The notes under the pieces are model-generated. The model saw nothing but the letters and a program-made list of their open reading frames with translations, did no database searches and was not told where the DNA came from. The translations under genes and the position numbers were made by a program. Below, piece after piece: positions 39,888 to 48,642 of a stretch of DNA of 64,000 nt; within the stretch, counting starts at the first letter, position 1; each line of letters opens with the position of its first letter. The DNA is taken from assembly GCA_018380885.1 (NCBI GenBank), contig JAGZSY010000001.1, positions 124,001 through 188,000 of the forward strand. The letters are read 5' to 3'. The DNA is from Enterocloster asparagiformis. Its GTDB lineage: Bacteria; Bacillota; Clostridia; Lachnospirales; Lachnospiraceae.

Positions 39888-41522
39888 ATGAAAAAAAGTG
39901 TGTCCCTGTTACTCGCAGTCTGTATGACATTCAGTTTAGTGGCCTGCGCAAAGACAAATGACAGTCAGAAAAGTTCTAATTCCAGCTCTGATTCCGGTGG
40001 CACTGAAGCGTATGTTGATGTTGTAGGCAATCCGGCTCCCGGAGGCATTGCCACAACTACGGCAAAAGAAGAGTTTACATTTGGTATGCTTGGAGAGCCC
40101 ATGTCTTTGGACCCGCCTACTTCCCGTGATGCGACCACTCCGACCGGTTGGCTGTTCCATTCTCAGCTGTATGATACGCTGCTTCGTTATGATGCGCAGA
40201 CCCAGCAGTTCCACCCTGTTCTGGCCACCGAATGGGAGATCAACGATGATGTCACCGAGGTATTGTTTACTCTGCGTGAGGGCGTTAAGTACCACTGCGG
40301 TGAGACGATGACGGCTGATGATGTTGTCTGGTCCCTGACAAGAGCGCTTGAAGCTGGTTATACGGATGCTCTGAATGATGCCATTGATCATTTCGAGAAG
40401 GTGGACGAAACACACATTAAGGTTGTTTTGAAATATGCATATGTGCCGATTCTTCAGGTGCTGACTGTTCCATGCTGGGGTGTGGTCTGCCCCCATGATG
40501 TTCAGAAATGTGAGGCCAATGGCAGCGATTTTGGCAGAAATCCATGTGGGACTGGAGCTTACAAGTTTGCAACATGGGAGAGTGGAAAACAGCTTACCTT
40601 TGATGCATTTGAAGATTACTGGGAGGGGGTCCCGGCAATAAAGAAAGTTACCTCTACAATCCTTGGAGATGCCTCCGCTGGTGCGCTGGCTTTGGAGGAA
40701 GGCCTGATCGACTACTTCCCCAGTGTCGCCACATCAGATATTCAGCACCTGTCCACTCTGGACAACCTGCATGTTGAGATTTTGCCGGGAACCGCGATTG
40801 TTGCTATCTGTATGAATTCCACCGACGGCGTATTTTCCGATGTTCGTGTCCGCCAGGCTGTTTCATATGCTGTGAACCGTGAAGATATCCTGACGGGTGC
40901 CAAGAACGGCAACGGTTCGCTGGCATACTGTTATTGTGCGCCGATGTGTGTCGGCTATGATGCTGAGTTCCAGGCGAATGAGCAAAACATTGAGAAGGCA
41001 AAGCAGCTGCTGGCAGAAGCCGGTTATCCAGACGGACTGACGGTCACCTGCCAGCAGGATTCCAGTGCAACCTATATGCCTGTGGCGGAGGTGGTACAGG
41101 CCCAGCTGAAAGACATCGGCATTAATCTGGAGTTTGATAAAATGGAGCGAACTACCTGGATGGACGTTGTTTCGGTCAACAGACAATTTGATATCACAGT
41201 CCGCCAATCTACATATTCTATTTTCGATGCCGACTATATGCTGACCAGACGTCTGCATAGTAAGAATATTGGTGTGGGGGGTAATTATTCCGGTTACGCC
41301 AACCCTAAACTGGATGAAGTTCTGGACGCTGCTCGTACTGAGCCGGATGCCGTTAAGCGTCAGGCGTTGTACACAGAGGCTTACGCCATTGTCCGTGATG
41401 ACGCTCCGATGATACCACTACTGTATACTGCTAGTCCACAGATTACGAATGTGAATTTGAGAGGGATGATGGATGATGCCAGTTGGAGAGATCTGTGGAG
41501 CCGCCTCTATTTTATTCGCTGA
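39888..41522 (+). CDS. ABC transporter substrate-binding lipoprotein, family 5 (Dpp/Opp type)
   Basis: 544-residue extracellular receptor. A lipoprotein signal ends in LVACAK (Cys about residue 20), then a Ser/Asn-rich linker and the SBP_bac_5 domain, starting FTFGMLGEPMSLDPPTSRD. Family 5 receptors bind di/oligopeptides, nickel or other amides. Its place after two amidohydrolases suggests it captures their amide-linked substrate. A hairpin lies between it and the permease genes. Confidence 0.92.
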   Translation: MKKSVSLLLAVCMTFSLVACAKTNDSQKSSNSSSDSGGTEAYVDVVGNPAPGGIATTTAKEEFTFGMLGEPMSLDPPTSRDATTPTGWLFHSQLYDTLLRYDAQTQQFHPVLATEWEINDDVTEVLFTLREGVKYHCGETMTADDVVWSLTRALEAGYTDALNDAIDHFEKVDETHIKVVLKYAYVPILQVLTVPCWGVVCPHDVQKCEANGSDFGRNPCGTGAYKFATWESGKQLTFDAFEDYWEGVPAIKKVTSTILGDASAGALALEEGLIDYFPSVATSDIQHLSTLDNLHVEILPGTAIVAICMNSTDGVFSDVRVRQAVSYAVNREDILTGAKNGNGSLAYCYCAPMCVGYDAEFQANEQNIEKAKQLLAEAGYPDGLTVTCQQDSSATYMPVAEVVQAQLKDIGINLEFDKMERTTWMDVVSVNRQFDITVRQSTYSIFDADYMLTRRLHSKNIGVGGNYSGYANPKLDEVLDAARTEPDAVKRQALYTEAYAIVRDDAPMIPLLYTASPQITNVNLRGMMDDASWRDLWSRLYFIR

Positions 41523-41555
41523 GTATTTCCAGAAATAGTGTGCCCATGTGAAATT

Positions 41556-41588
41556 AGCCGGGCGGGTAGGAGCGCCCGGCTTGTTTTA
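41556..41588 (+). terminator. Intercistronic attenuator after the binding-protein gene
   Basis: GCCGGGCG (41557-41564) pairs with CGCCCGGC (41573-41580), followed by TTGTTTTA. Incomplete termination here would give excess binding protein over permease, as is common in ABC operons. Confidence 0.7.
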
Positions 41589-41608
41589 TACATAGCAGGG
41601 AGGTAAAA

Positions 41609-42559
41609 ATGCTAAAATACGTGTTGAAACGAGTCCTTATGCTCATACCGGTCGTGTTTGGAATCTCGCTTATTATTTTCTTTATCATGAGCCTCACGCC
41701 GGGCGATCCGGCATTGGCGATGTTGGGAGATGATCCTTCTCCTGAGGTATATGAACTGCTTCGCAAGGAGCTGGGCTTGAATGATCCCATTATTGTCAGG
41801 TATTTCAAGTATATTCTGGGCGCGCTGCAAGGAGATCTGGGGACGTCCTATAAAAGCGGCCTGCCTGTGATCGATGAAATCAGGATACGTTTACCTTATA
41901 CGCTGCGCCTTGCGCTGATCAGTACGACGTTTGCTGTGATCGTAGGGATTCCAATTGGAATTTTGTCGGCGGTAAAGCAGTATTCACTGCTCGACACGAC
42001 TGTATTGGGAACTTCACTGATTCTGACTTCTTTGCCGGGCTTTTTCTTTGGTCTGATTTTAATTTTGATTTTTTCTGTTCATCTGCATTTACTGCCGATG
42101 ATGGGGATGGATTCTGTGAAAGCGCATATTTTGCCCTGCCTTGCGGCGTGTACCGGCACACTTGCTTCCATGATTCGTATGACACGCTCTACGATGCTGG
42201 AGGTTATCCGGCAGGATTATATTCGTACCGCCCGGGCTAAAGGTGTTCCGGAGAGAAAGATCATCTTTAAACATGCCCTGAAAAATTCCCTTCTCCCTGT
42301 TATAACAATTATTGGCCTCCATATGGGACTGGCTATGGGAGGGTCCATTGCAATTGAGCAGCTATTTTCAATAACAGGCATCGGACAGCTGATGATTACG
42401 GCAATTCGCCAGAAAGACACGCCCGTCGTAATGGCTTGCATTATGATGACGGCACTGATTGTGAGCGTTTCAAACTTACTGGTGGATATTCTATATTACT
42501 ATGTTGATCCAAGATTGAAAACTCAAGTTGCAGGAAACAGAAAGAGGGTGAGAGTATGA
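41609..42559 (+). CDS. ABC transporter permease, DppB type
   Basis: 316-residue inner-membrane subunit with six predicted helices, the N-terminal MLKYVLKRVLMLIPVVFGISL motif of DppB/OppB in outline, and the EAA loop YIRTARAKGVPERKIIFKHALKN shown here in part (ARAKGV). AGGGAGG precedes the ATG. It overlaps the next gene by 4 bases (ATGA). Confidence 0.93.
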   Translation: MLKYVLKRVLMLIPVVFGISLIIFFIMSLTPGDPALAMLGDDPSPEVYELLRKELGLNDPIIVRYFKYILGALQGDLGTSYKSGLPVIDEIRIRLPYTLRLALISTTFAVIVGIPIGILSAVKQYSLLDTTVLGTSLILTSLPGFFFGLILILIFSVHLHLLPMMGMDSVKAHILPCLAACTGTLASMIRMTRSTMLEVIRQDYIRTARAKGVPERKIIFKHALKNSLLPVITIIGLHMGLAMGGSIAIEQLFSITGIGQLMITAIRQKDTPVVMACIMMTALIVSVSNLLVDILYYYVDPRLKTQVAGNRKRVRV

Positions 42560-43452
42560 CAGCGGGGACAAAAACGTTGGTGGGGGAAGAAGGTATTTTG
42601 AAGAAGAAGGGCCAGCTACGGGTCATCTGGATGCGTTACTGCCGCAGCAGGCTGGCGGTTTTCGGTCTAATCATTTTTTCCGTTATGCTGCTGCTGGTAC
42701 TGTCCGCCGACCTGTATATGGATTATGATACAAATGCTTTGAAAATGAATATGAGCGAGCAGTATCTGGCTCCAAGTATGCGGCATCTGATGGGGACTGA
42801 TTCCATGGGAAGAGATTATTTTGCCCGCGTGATATATGGTGGCCGTATCTCGATGTTCGTCGGAGTGGCGACCGTTATTTTTGCACTGCTTGTCGGCGGC
42901 CTGATCGGCGCCGTAGCGGCTTACTATGGCGGTAAGCTGGAGAATATTCTGATGCGGATCATGGATGTTTTTCTGGCAATTCCACCGACTCTTCTGGCTC
43001 TGACAATCATTGCCACGGTTGGTTCGGGAATTTCCACCTTAGTCATTGCTATGGGCATTTCTCAAACTCCCCGTATGGCGCGTATTGTACGGTCGGCTGT
43101 TCTCGGAGTCAAGGGTTCGGATTATGTAGAAGCGGCCAGGGCATGCGGTACCAGCAATGCGCGTATTATTCTCCGCCATATTATTCCCAATGCTATGGGA
43201 CCGATTCTGGTTCAGGCAACTCAGACGGTAGCCAGATCCGTTCTGATTATCTCCAGCTTGAGTTTTATCGGTCTTGGTGTATCTGAACCTACCCCTGAGT
43301 GGGGGAGCATGCTGTCCACGGTAAAAACGCAGATGCGTTATTATCCGCATCTGGCGATTGCCCCCGGAATTGCGATGGGTCTTTCTGTTTTGTCACTGAC
43401 ACTGATTGGGGATGGACTTCGTGACGCTATGGACCCGCGCCTGCGAAATTAA
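42556..43452 (+). CDS. ABC transporter permease, DppC type
   Basis: 298-residue second permease subunit with an N-terminal OppC_N segment, the GTDSMGRDYFARVIYGGR motif and the EAA loop EAARACGTSNARIILRHI. It forms the heterodimeric channel with the DppB-type subunit and is translationally coupled to it. Confidence 0.93.
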   Translation: MTAGTKTLVGEEGILKKKGQLRVIWMRYCRSRLAVFGLIIFSVMLLLVLSADLYMDYDTNALKMNMSEQYLAPSMRHLMGTDSMGRDYFARVIYGGRISMFVGVATVIFALLVGGLIGAVAAYYGGKLENILMRIMDVFLAIPPTLLALTIIATVGSGISTLVIAMGISQTPRMARIVRSAVLGVKGSDYVEAARACGTSNARIILRHIIPNAMGPILVQATQTVARSVLIISSLSFIGLGVSEPTPEWGSMLSTVKTQMRYYPHLAIAPGIAMGLSVLSLTLIGDGLRDAMDPRLRN

Positions 43453-43465
43453 AGGAGGCTGTTAA

Positions 43466-44464
43466 ATGTCGAATCCATTGTTCAAAATAGAAGATTTACA
43501 TGTGATATATAAAACTGACACGGATACGATTTATGCGTTGAACGGTGTCAATCTTGCGCTGGAAAAAGGTGAAACAGTCGGACTGGTAGGCGAGACTGGC
43601 GCTGGCAAGAGTACGATTGCCCTCAGTACCATGAAAATACTGCCTCAAAAGGTAGGCTTTATTACGAAAGGGAGTATACGCTTTGACGGCAAGGAATTGA
43701 TGGAGGCATCAGAGGCGGACATGCGTATCATTCGGGGCAGTGATATTTCTATGATTTTTTCTGATCCAATGAGCGCGTTGAATCCGTTGTTGACTGTAGG
43801 GGATCAGATTGCCGAGGTCATTGAAATGCACGAGGTGGATTTCAGCCATGCTCAGATCGACAAAAAGGTCGACAGCATGATGGAATTAGTCGGCATTCCG
43901 GCCAAGAGGAAAAGCGAATATCCCCACCAGTTCTCAGGAGGTATGAAACAGAGAATCGTTATCGCCATTGCATTGGCCTGCAATCCCAGGCTCATCCTGG
44001 CGGATGAACCCACCACGGCGTTGGATGTAACGATTCAGGCACAGGTCCTGAAGATGATGAATGAGCTGAAGGATAAGTTTGGAACTGCGATGCTGCTGAT
44101 CACCCATGACTTGGGTATTGTCGCACAGATGTGTGACTCTGTAGGGATCATCTATGCCGGTGAGATCATCGAATATGGCACTGCCGAAGATATCTACGAG
44201 AGTGATAGACACCACCCCTATACGATTGGCCTGTTTGGGGCAATTCCCGATATCAAGAGCCAGGCTCGCCGTCTAACTCCAATCGACGGTATGATGCCCG
44301 ATCCCGCGAAGCTGCCTAAGGGCTGCAGCTTTGCGGACAGGTGCAACAGGTGCATGGATATTTGCAGGGCCGAGAAGCCGCCTGTATGTAAGTTTGGCAG
44401 CCACAGCATCAAATGCCATCTCTTCTGTGCTGAGGCGACTGATGAGGGAAGGGAGATTGAATGA
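43466..44464 (+). CDS. ABC transporter ATPase, DppD type
   Basis: 332-residue ATP-binding subunit with Walker A GETGAGKST, signature FSGGMKQR, Walker B LILADEPTTALD and a C-terminal oligopeptide-transporter domain with the usual Cys-rich GCSFADRCNRCMDIC. Overlaps the second ATPase gene (ATGATG at 44461 across the TGA). Confidence 0.94.
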   Translation: MSNPLFKIEDLHVIYKTDTDTIYALNGVNLALEKGETVGLVGETGAGKSTIALSTMKILPQKVGFITKGSIRFDGKELMEASEADMRIIRGSDISMIFSDPMSALNPLLTVGDQIAEVIEMHEVDFSHAQIDKKVDSMMELVGIPAKRKSEYPHQFSGGMKQRIVIAIALACNPRLILADEPTTALDVTIQAQVLKMMNELKDKFGTAMLLITHDLGIVAQMCDSVGIIYAGEIIEYGTAEDIYESDRHHPYTIGLFGAIPDIKSQARRLTPIDGMMPDPAKLPKGCSFADRCNRCMDICRAEKPPVCKFGSHSIKCHLFCAEATDEGREIE

Positions 44465-45414
44465 TGGGAACACCTCTGATTCAAACAGTAGACCTTATTA
44501 AGTATTTTAACACGCCTAACGGTAAACTCCATGCTGTAGATAAGGTCAATATGGAGATTCAAAAAGGTGAGACGCTTGGTGTGGTAGGCGAATCCGGATG
44601 TGGAAAATCGACGCTTGGTAGAACAATCCTTCGATTGCTTGACCCCACCGACGGCGATATTCTGTATAATGGAGAGAGTATTGTTCATTACAATAAAGCG
44701 CAGATGAAACAGATGCGCAATGAAATGCAAATCATTTTTCAGGACCCGTTTACTTCCCTGAATCCACGTATGACTGTCAGCGATATTATAGCGGAACCTA
44801 TACGTGTCAGCGGTATGATCAAAAATAAGAAGGAGATTCAGGAGCGGGTTGAACATCTGATGGAAACGGTTGGACTGGCACGCCGTTTTATCAATACATT
44901 TCCCCATGAGCTGGACGGAGGGAGACGGCAGCGTATTGGCATAGCACGGGCGCTGGCGGTTGATCCGGGATTCATTGTGTGTGATGAACCCGTTTCCGCT
45001 CTTGATGTTTCGATTCAGGCCCAAATTCTGAACCTGATGATGGATCTTCAGGAGAATATTGGTTTGACGTATATGTTTGTAACCCATGATATGAGCGTGG
45101 TAAAACATATCAGCCAGCACATCATGGTCATGTACCTTGGCCAGAGCGTCGAAAAGGCACCAACAGAGGAGTTGTTTGAAAATCCGCTTCATCCGTACAC
45201 AAAAGCGCTGTTGGATGCAATTTTTGTCCCCAGCATCCGTCATCGGAAGGAACTAAAAATTCTGAAGGGAGAGGTCACGAATCCCGTGGAGCCGAAGCCG
45301 GGATGCCGTTTTGCAGACCGTTGCCCAGTGGCTGCTACGGAGTGCTATGGCCATGATTTTGTTTTAAAAGAAGTCAGTCCAGGTCACTTTGTTGCATGCA
45401 GGCTTTACCAGTAA
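44461..45414 (+). CDS. ABC transporter ATPase, DppF type, with altered signature motif
   Basis: 317-residue second ATPase subunit with Walker [10 protein letters not shown], Walker [13 protein letters not shown] and a C-terminal [11 protein letters not shown] motif. The ABC signature reads [17 protein letters not shown], with Asp where the family has Ser (usually LSGGQRQR). The Ser contacts ATP in the opposite subunit, so one of the two ATP sites may be weak or non-catalytic. Confidence 0.93.
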   Translation: MMGTPLIQTVDLIKYFNTPNGKLHAVDKVNMEIQKGETLGVVGESGCGKSTLGRTILRLLDPTDGDILYNGESIVHYNKAQMKQMRNEMQIIFQDPFTSLNPRMTVSDIIAEPIRVSGMIKNKKEIQERVEHLMETVGLARRFINTFPHELDGGRRQRIGIARALAVDPGFIVCDEPVSALDVSIQAQILNLMMDLQENIGLTYMFVTHDMSVVKHISQHIMVMYLGQSVEKAPTEELFENPLHPYTKALLDAIFVPSIRHRKELKILKGEVTNPVEPKPGCRFADRCPVAATECYGHDFVLKEVSPGHFVACRLYQ

Positions 45415-45442
45415 AAGTATATAATAATAAGATAAAGGCACC

Positions 45443-45500
45443 GAAAGCTGCTGGATACCGCATATATTACCTCTGTAATATTGGTATCCGGCTTCTTTTG
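45443..45500 (+). terminator. Probable terminator after the dpp-type operon
   Basis: GGATACC (near 45453) pairs with GGTATCC (near 45483) inside a longer imperfect stem ending CTTCTTTTGG. The stem has internal loops and a broken T-run, so confidence is moderate. Confidence 0.55.
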
Positions 45501-45536
45501 GTAGTCCAAATCCATATTGATAAGGATAATATGATA

Positions 45537-45576
45537 TTGACATTTAAAAAAACATGTAATATAATTGTTATACAAT
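45537..45576 (+). promoter_or_regulatory. Consensus promoter with operator over the -10, before the GntR regulator
   Basis: TTGACA (45537-45542), 17-base spacer, TATAAT (45560-45565), a perfect sigma-A promoter. The palindrome ATTGTTATACAAT (45564-45576) overlaps the -10. Binding here would block RNA polymerase, so negative autoregulation is expected. Confidence 0.85.
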
Positions 45577-45632
45577 ATAAACGATCAATATTGATGATAT
45601 CAAAAAACTTATATAAAATGTGAGGTAAGAAT

Positions 45633-46280
45633 ATGGCCAGAGTAAATAAGGTCAACTTTATTTATGAATCTTTAAAAGAGCAGATCGTAAGCGGCGCTTT
45701 ACAGTCGGATAAAATGCTTACAGAGGCAGATTTAGCAGCCCGGTATAATGTGAGCCGCAGTACTGCAAAGAAAGCGCTTCTCATGCTTGAGGGCGACGGT
45801 TTGCTTGTAATCGAGAAGAATAAAAGTGCGCGGTTATATGACGTTTCGTTGGAGGAGGTATCCTCTTATCTTGAATTGCGGGCAGTTTTAGAAGGATATA
45901 TCGTGCAGAATGCGGTGGCGACAATCACGGCTGCAGATATTGAGAAAATGGGGGAATTGTTGGAAGTAATGACAGAACATATCAATAATAAAGAGTTGCT
46001 TGCATATGTTAAATGTAATCAGGAATTCCATAATGTGATTTTTGAAGCCTGTACAAATCCGACAGCGATTAAAATGGTACTGCAATTGAAGAATCTGTTA
46101 CGCAAGTATAACGCTAAGACAATCTTGGTGCCTGGGAGGGATAAAAGTTCTCTCGCAGAGCATGTTCAAATTTTTGAAGCGATAAAGGAACACGATGCAA
46201 AGAAGGCAAATGAGAAGATGCAGCAGCATATTCTGAATTTGAAAAAGACCTTTGAAGATAATGTAGAATTGTTATGTTAA
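45633..46280 (+). CDS. GntR-family regulator with FCD domain (FadR subfamily)
   Basis: 215-residue dimeric regulator. The N-terminal winged HTH (about 1-70) contains LKEQIVSGALQSDKMLTEADLAARYNVSRSTAKKALLML, given here in outline, and the C-terminal all-helical FCD domain (about 78-205) has LELRAVLEGYIVQNAV and the His pair region NQEFHNVIFEA and SLAEHVQIFEAI that usually binds a metal and a carboxylate effector. It is flanked by the transporter operons it probably controls, and its predicted operator occurs at four promoters between 37 and 50 kb. Confidence 0.92.
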   Translation: MARVNKVNFIYESLKEQIVSGALQSDKMLTEADLAARYNVSRSTAKKALLMLEGDGLLVIEKNKSARLYDVSLEEVSSYLELRAVLEGYIVQNAVATITAADIEKMGELLEVMTEHINNKELLAYVKCNQEFHNVIFEACTNPTAIKMVLQLKNLLRKYNAKTILVPGRDKSSLAEHVQIFEAIKEHDAKKANEKMQQHILNLKKTFEDNVELLC

Positions 46281-46300
46281 TTATTTAAAACTGAATTTTA

Positions 46301-46343
46301 TAAAAATGCCTATTCTGAGTTGAATCGGAATGGGCATTTTTTA
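46301..46343 (+). terminator. Terminator after the GntR regulator
   Basis: AAAATGCCTATTC pairs with GGAATGGGCATTTT around a short loop, followed by TTTTTT. Confidence 0.85.
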
Positions 46344-46390
46344 TGTAGAAATTTCATGATTTTTATCTCTAAATGTAATCCCCCCTACGA

Positions 46391-46433
46391 TTGACAAGGT
46401 AAAACAATTATGATAAATTAATTGTATAACAAT
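46391..46433 (+). promoter_or_regulatory. Promoter and operator of the tripartite tricarboxylate transporter operon
   Basis: TTGACA (46391-46396), 17-base spacer, TAAATT (46414-46419). The palindrome ATTGTATAACAAT (46421-46433) lies over the predicted start site. Same architecture as the promoter at 49745. The region from 46281 to 46599 otherwise holds the preceding terminator, the 12-G tract and the tctB ribosome binding site. Confidence 0.7.
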
Positions 46434-46513
46434 TTAATAATACAAAAATGATTTACGAGTGTTCGGTAATTGCTGCTTTGTATGATGGCATAGAAATAGC
46501 GCAGTGGAGAGGA

Positions 46514-46525
46514 GGGGGGGGGGGG
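46514..46525 (+). repeat. Second homopolymeric 12-G tract, in the tct leader
   Basis: Twelve G residues lie about 75 bases before the likely tctB start and about 90 bases after the predicted transcription start. If translation began at GTG 46504 the tract would be coding and in frame, but that codon has no ribosome binding site. Length change would more likely alter leader RNA folding or expression level than reading frame. Confidence 0.75.
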
Positions 46526-46599
46526 ATAAGAGAAGCTTCGAATGGACATCAACAATTCACGTTACCTTACCCCAAATATTAAGAAAAGAGGTGAGCAAC

Positions 46600-47085
46600 T
46601 TGCGAAAATATCTAACCCTGGAAACGGTCGTAACCTTATCGATTCTCTTATTCATCGGTGTGCTGGCTGTGGAGGGACTTGTAGTGGAAAAGCTTTCGCC
46701 AAAGGCGATGGCATTTCCCGGATTTGTATTTGGAGCGGCCGGTATCATTGGCCTTTTTGAAATTATCCGCGTTGTCAGGCAGATAAATCGAAGTGAAGCC
46801 ATGGAAAAGACGGAGAAATCTGTGCCTCCCGCTGTATTTAAAAATCGGCGTAACTTTATTGAATTTGTTGCTATGACCATATGCTATTTTTTGCTGATGT
46901 ATTTACTCGGCTTTCTTCCTGCAAGCATTATTTTCTGTGCTGTGTACGGCTTGCGCAAAAAGTACGAGAGAATGGGGCGGCTTATTATTGCCGCAGTTGC
47001 AGTCAATCTGCTTTGGTATCTTTTGTTCAGTAAGGTATTTGTAATCCGTATCCCCAACGCTGTCTTGCTTAAATGGATTATGTAA
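46600..47085 (+). CDS. Tripartite tricarboxylate transporter, small membrane subunit (TctB)
   Basis: 161-residue protein with four predicted helices, beginning RKYLTLETVVTLSILLFIG and ending near VLLKWIM, typical of TctB. TTG 46600 is chosen because AAAGAGGTGAG lies just upstream; GTG 46591 sits inside that site and GTG 46504 would place the poly-G tract in the protein. The transporter is probably driven by an ion gradient and takes up a di/tricarboxylate. Confidence 0.85.
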   Translation: MRKYLTLETVVTLSILLFIGVLAVEGLVVEKLSPKAMAFPGFVFGAAGIIGLFEIIRVVRQINRSEAMEKTEKSVPPAVFKNRRNFIEFVAMTICYFLLMYLLGFLPASIIFCAVYGLRKKYERMGRLIIAAVAVNLLWYLLFSKVFVIRIPNAVLLKWIM

Positions 47086-47118
47086 GCTTGATGGTATGAG
47101 GTATAGAAGGAGGATAAA

Positions 47119-48600
47119 ATGAACTTTAACACGATTTTGGAAGCCTTTTGGACAAGTGTCACTCTCGCAAATATAGGTATGTTGTTTCTCGGTACCTTCT
47201 TGGGGATTGTGGTTGGCGCGCTTCCTGGTCTGGGGCCAACGATTGGGGTGGCATTGCTGATTCCGATCAGCTATGGGATGGAGACTTCCACTGCGCTGAT
47301 ATTGATGGCAGGTATTTATACCGGCGCAGTATACGGCGGTTCGATAACCGCCATCTTGTTGGGCATTCCCGGAACTCCTAACTCGGCAGCAACGGTCCTT
47401 GACGGCTTTGAGATGGCAAAGCAGGGCAAGAGCATGGATGCATTGGGGGCTTCCACCGTGGCATCGGGTTTTGGCGGTTTGACCGCCGCGCTGTGTATGA
47501 TGTTTTTTACGCCGTTGGTATCCCGGATTGTGTTGTATTTTGGGGTGGCCGAACAGTTTATGCTGGCAATTTTTGGACTGAGTGTAATTGCGATTGCCTC
47601 AAAAGAGAATTTCCTTAAGGGCCTGTTGGGGGGATTTTTTGGATTGGCGATTGCCACCATCGGTTATGATCCCATTACAGGACTCGATCGTTTTACCTTT
47701 GGTACCACCCTTTTGGCTGACGGTATCGATTTTATGGTCGTAGTCATGGGATTATTCGGCATTGCTCAGACCTTTTCACTGGCCGAGGAGGCGAGGAGCA
47801 TTTCGGCTACCCCCAAGCTTTCGGGGAGCGTTCGCAATGGCGCCGTATCAGTGCTGCGCCACTGGAAAGTAACCATACGGGCGACAGGAATCGGCCTGTT
47901 TTTTGGGGCTGTTCCCGGAGTTGGAGGGGGAGCGGCCAACATGATCGCATATACTTCTGCGGCGGCAGCCTCCGAGGACAGGGAATCCTTTGGCTGTGGA
48001 AATATCAGAGGCGTCATTGCTCCGGAAGCCGCCAATAATGCGACGGTAGGGTCCGCTCTGATCCCCACTCTGGCTTTCGGTATTCCAGGTAGTGCGGTCT
48101 GCGCAATTGTGATGGGGCTTCTCACAATGCATGGGATTGATGTGGGGCCAAAGCTTTTTACGAAGCTGCCCCCGGAACTGTACGTGTTTTTCTGGGGTAT
48201 GCTGTTGACCAACTTTGCATTGGTTATCATTGCACTTCCGCTGATGCGTTACTTTGCCAAAGTGACGCTTGTACCATATCAGATTCTAGTACCCAATATT
48301 ATTATCCTTTGTGGGTTGGGTACCTACAGTCTCCGCGGTTCCTTTTTTGATGTGTTTATGACGATTGCATTTGGAATATTGGGATACTTTTTAAAAAAAG
48401 CCAATTTTCCCACTGTCACGATTGTGCTTGGTCTTGTCCTGGGGTCGCTGGCTGAAGCAAACCTTAGCCGGTCGCTCCTCATCTATAAGGGATGGCGCTT
48501 TTTATACACCCGTCCGATCGTCTTGGCATTGGTGATCATCACCTGTTTAATCATTGTGCTGCCATATATTGACTTTAAAAAATGGAAAAAAGAAAAATAA
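47119..48600 (+). CDS. Tripartite tricarboxylate transporter, large membrane subunit (TctA)
   Basis: 493-residue protein with about 12 membrane helices. The family signature is clear: GALPGLGPTIGVALLIPISY, YTGAVYGGSITAILLGIPGTP and a second GAVPGVGGGAANMIAYTSA with PEAANNATVGSALIPTLAFG in outline. It is the channel-forming subunit, partnered by the small subunit before it and the receptor after it. AGAAGGAGG precedes the ATG. Confidence 0.96.
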   Translation: MNFNTILEAFWTSVTLANIGMLFLGTFLGIVVGALPGLGPTIGVALLIPISYGMETSTALILMAGIYTGAVYGGSITAILLGIPGTPNSAATVLDGFEMAKQGKSMDALGASTVASGFGGLTAALCMMFFTPLVSRIVLYFGVAEQFMLAIFGLSVIAIASKENFLKGLLGGFFGLAIATIGYDPITGLDRFTFGTTLLADGIDFMVVVMGLFGIAQTFSLAEEARSISATPKLSGSVRNGAVSVLRHWKVTIRATGIGLFFGAVPGVGGGAANMIAYTSAAAASEDRESFGCGNIRGVIAPEAANNATVGSALIPTLAFGIPGSAVCAIVMGLLTMHGIDVGPKLFTKLPPELYVFFWGMLLTNFALVIIALPLMRYFAKVTLVPYQILVPNIIILCGLGTYSLRGSFFDVFMTIAFGILGYFLKKANFPTVTIVLGLVLGSLAEANLSRSLLIYKGWRFLYTRPIVLALVIITCLIIVLPYIDFKKWKKEK

Positions 48601-48642
48601 ACTGCTGAATAACTTTAAAAATGTGAAAGGAGTCATCTCAAA

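Noticed and set aside
46542-46760. 72-codon frame starting ATG 46542 after the second poly-G tract
   Set aside because: It overlaps tctB in another frame and has no recognisable sequence. The G-run could mimic a ribosome binding site, but nothing else supports translation.
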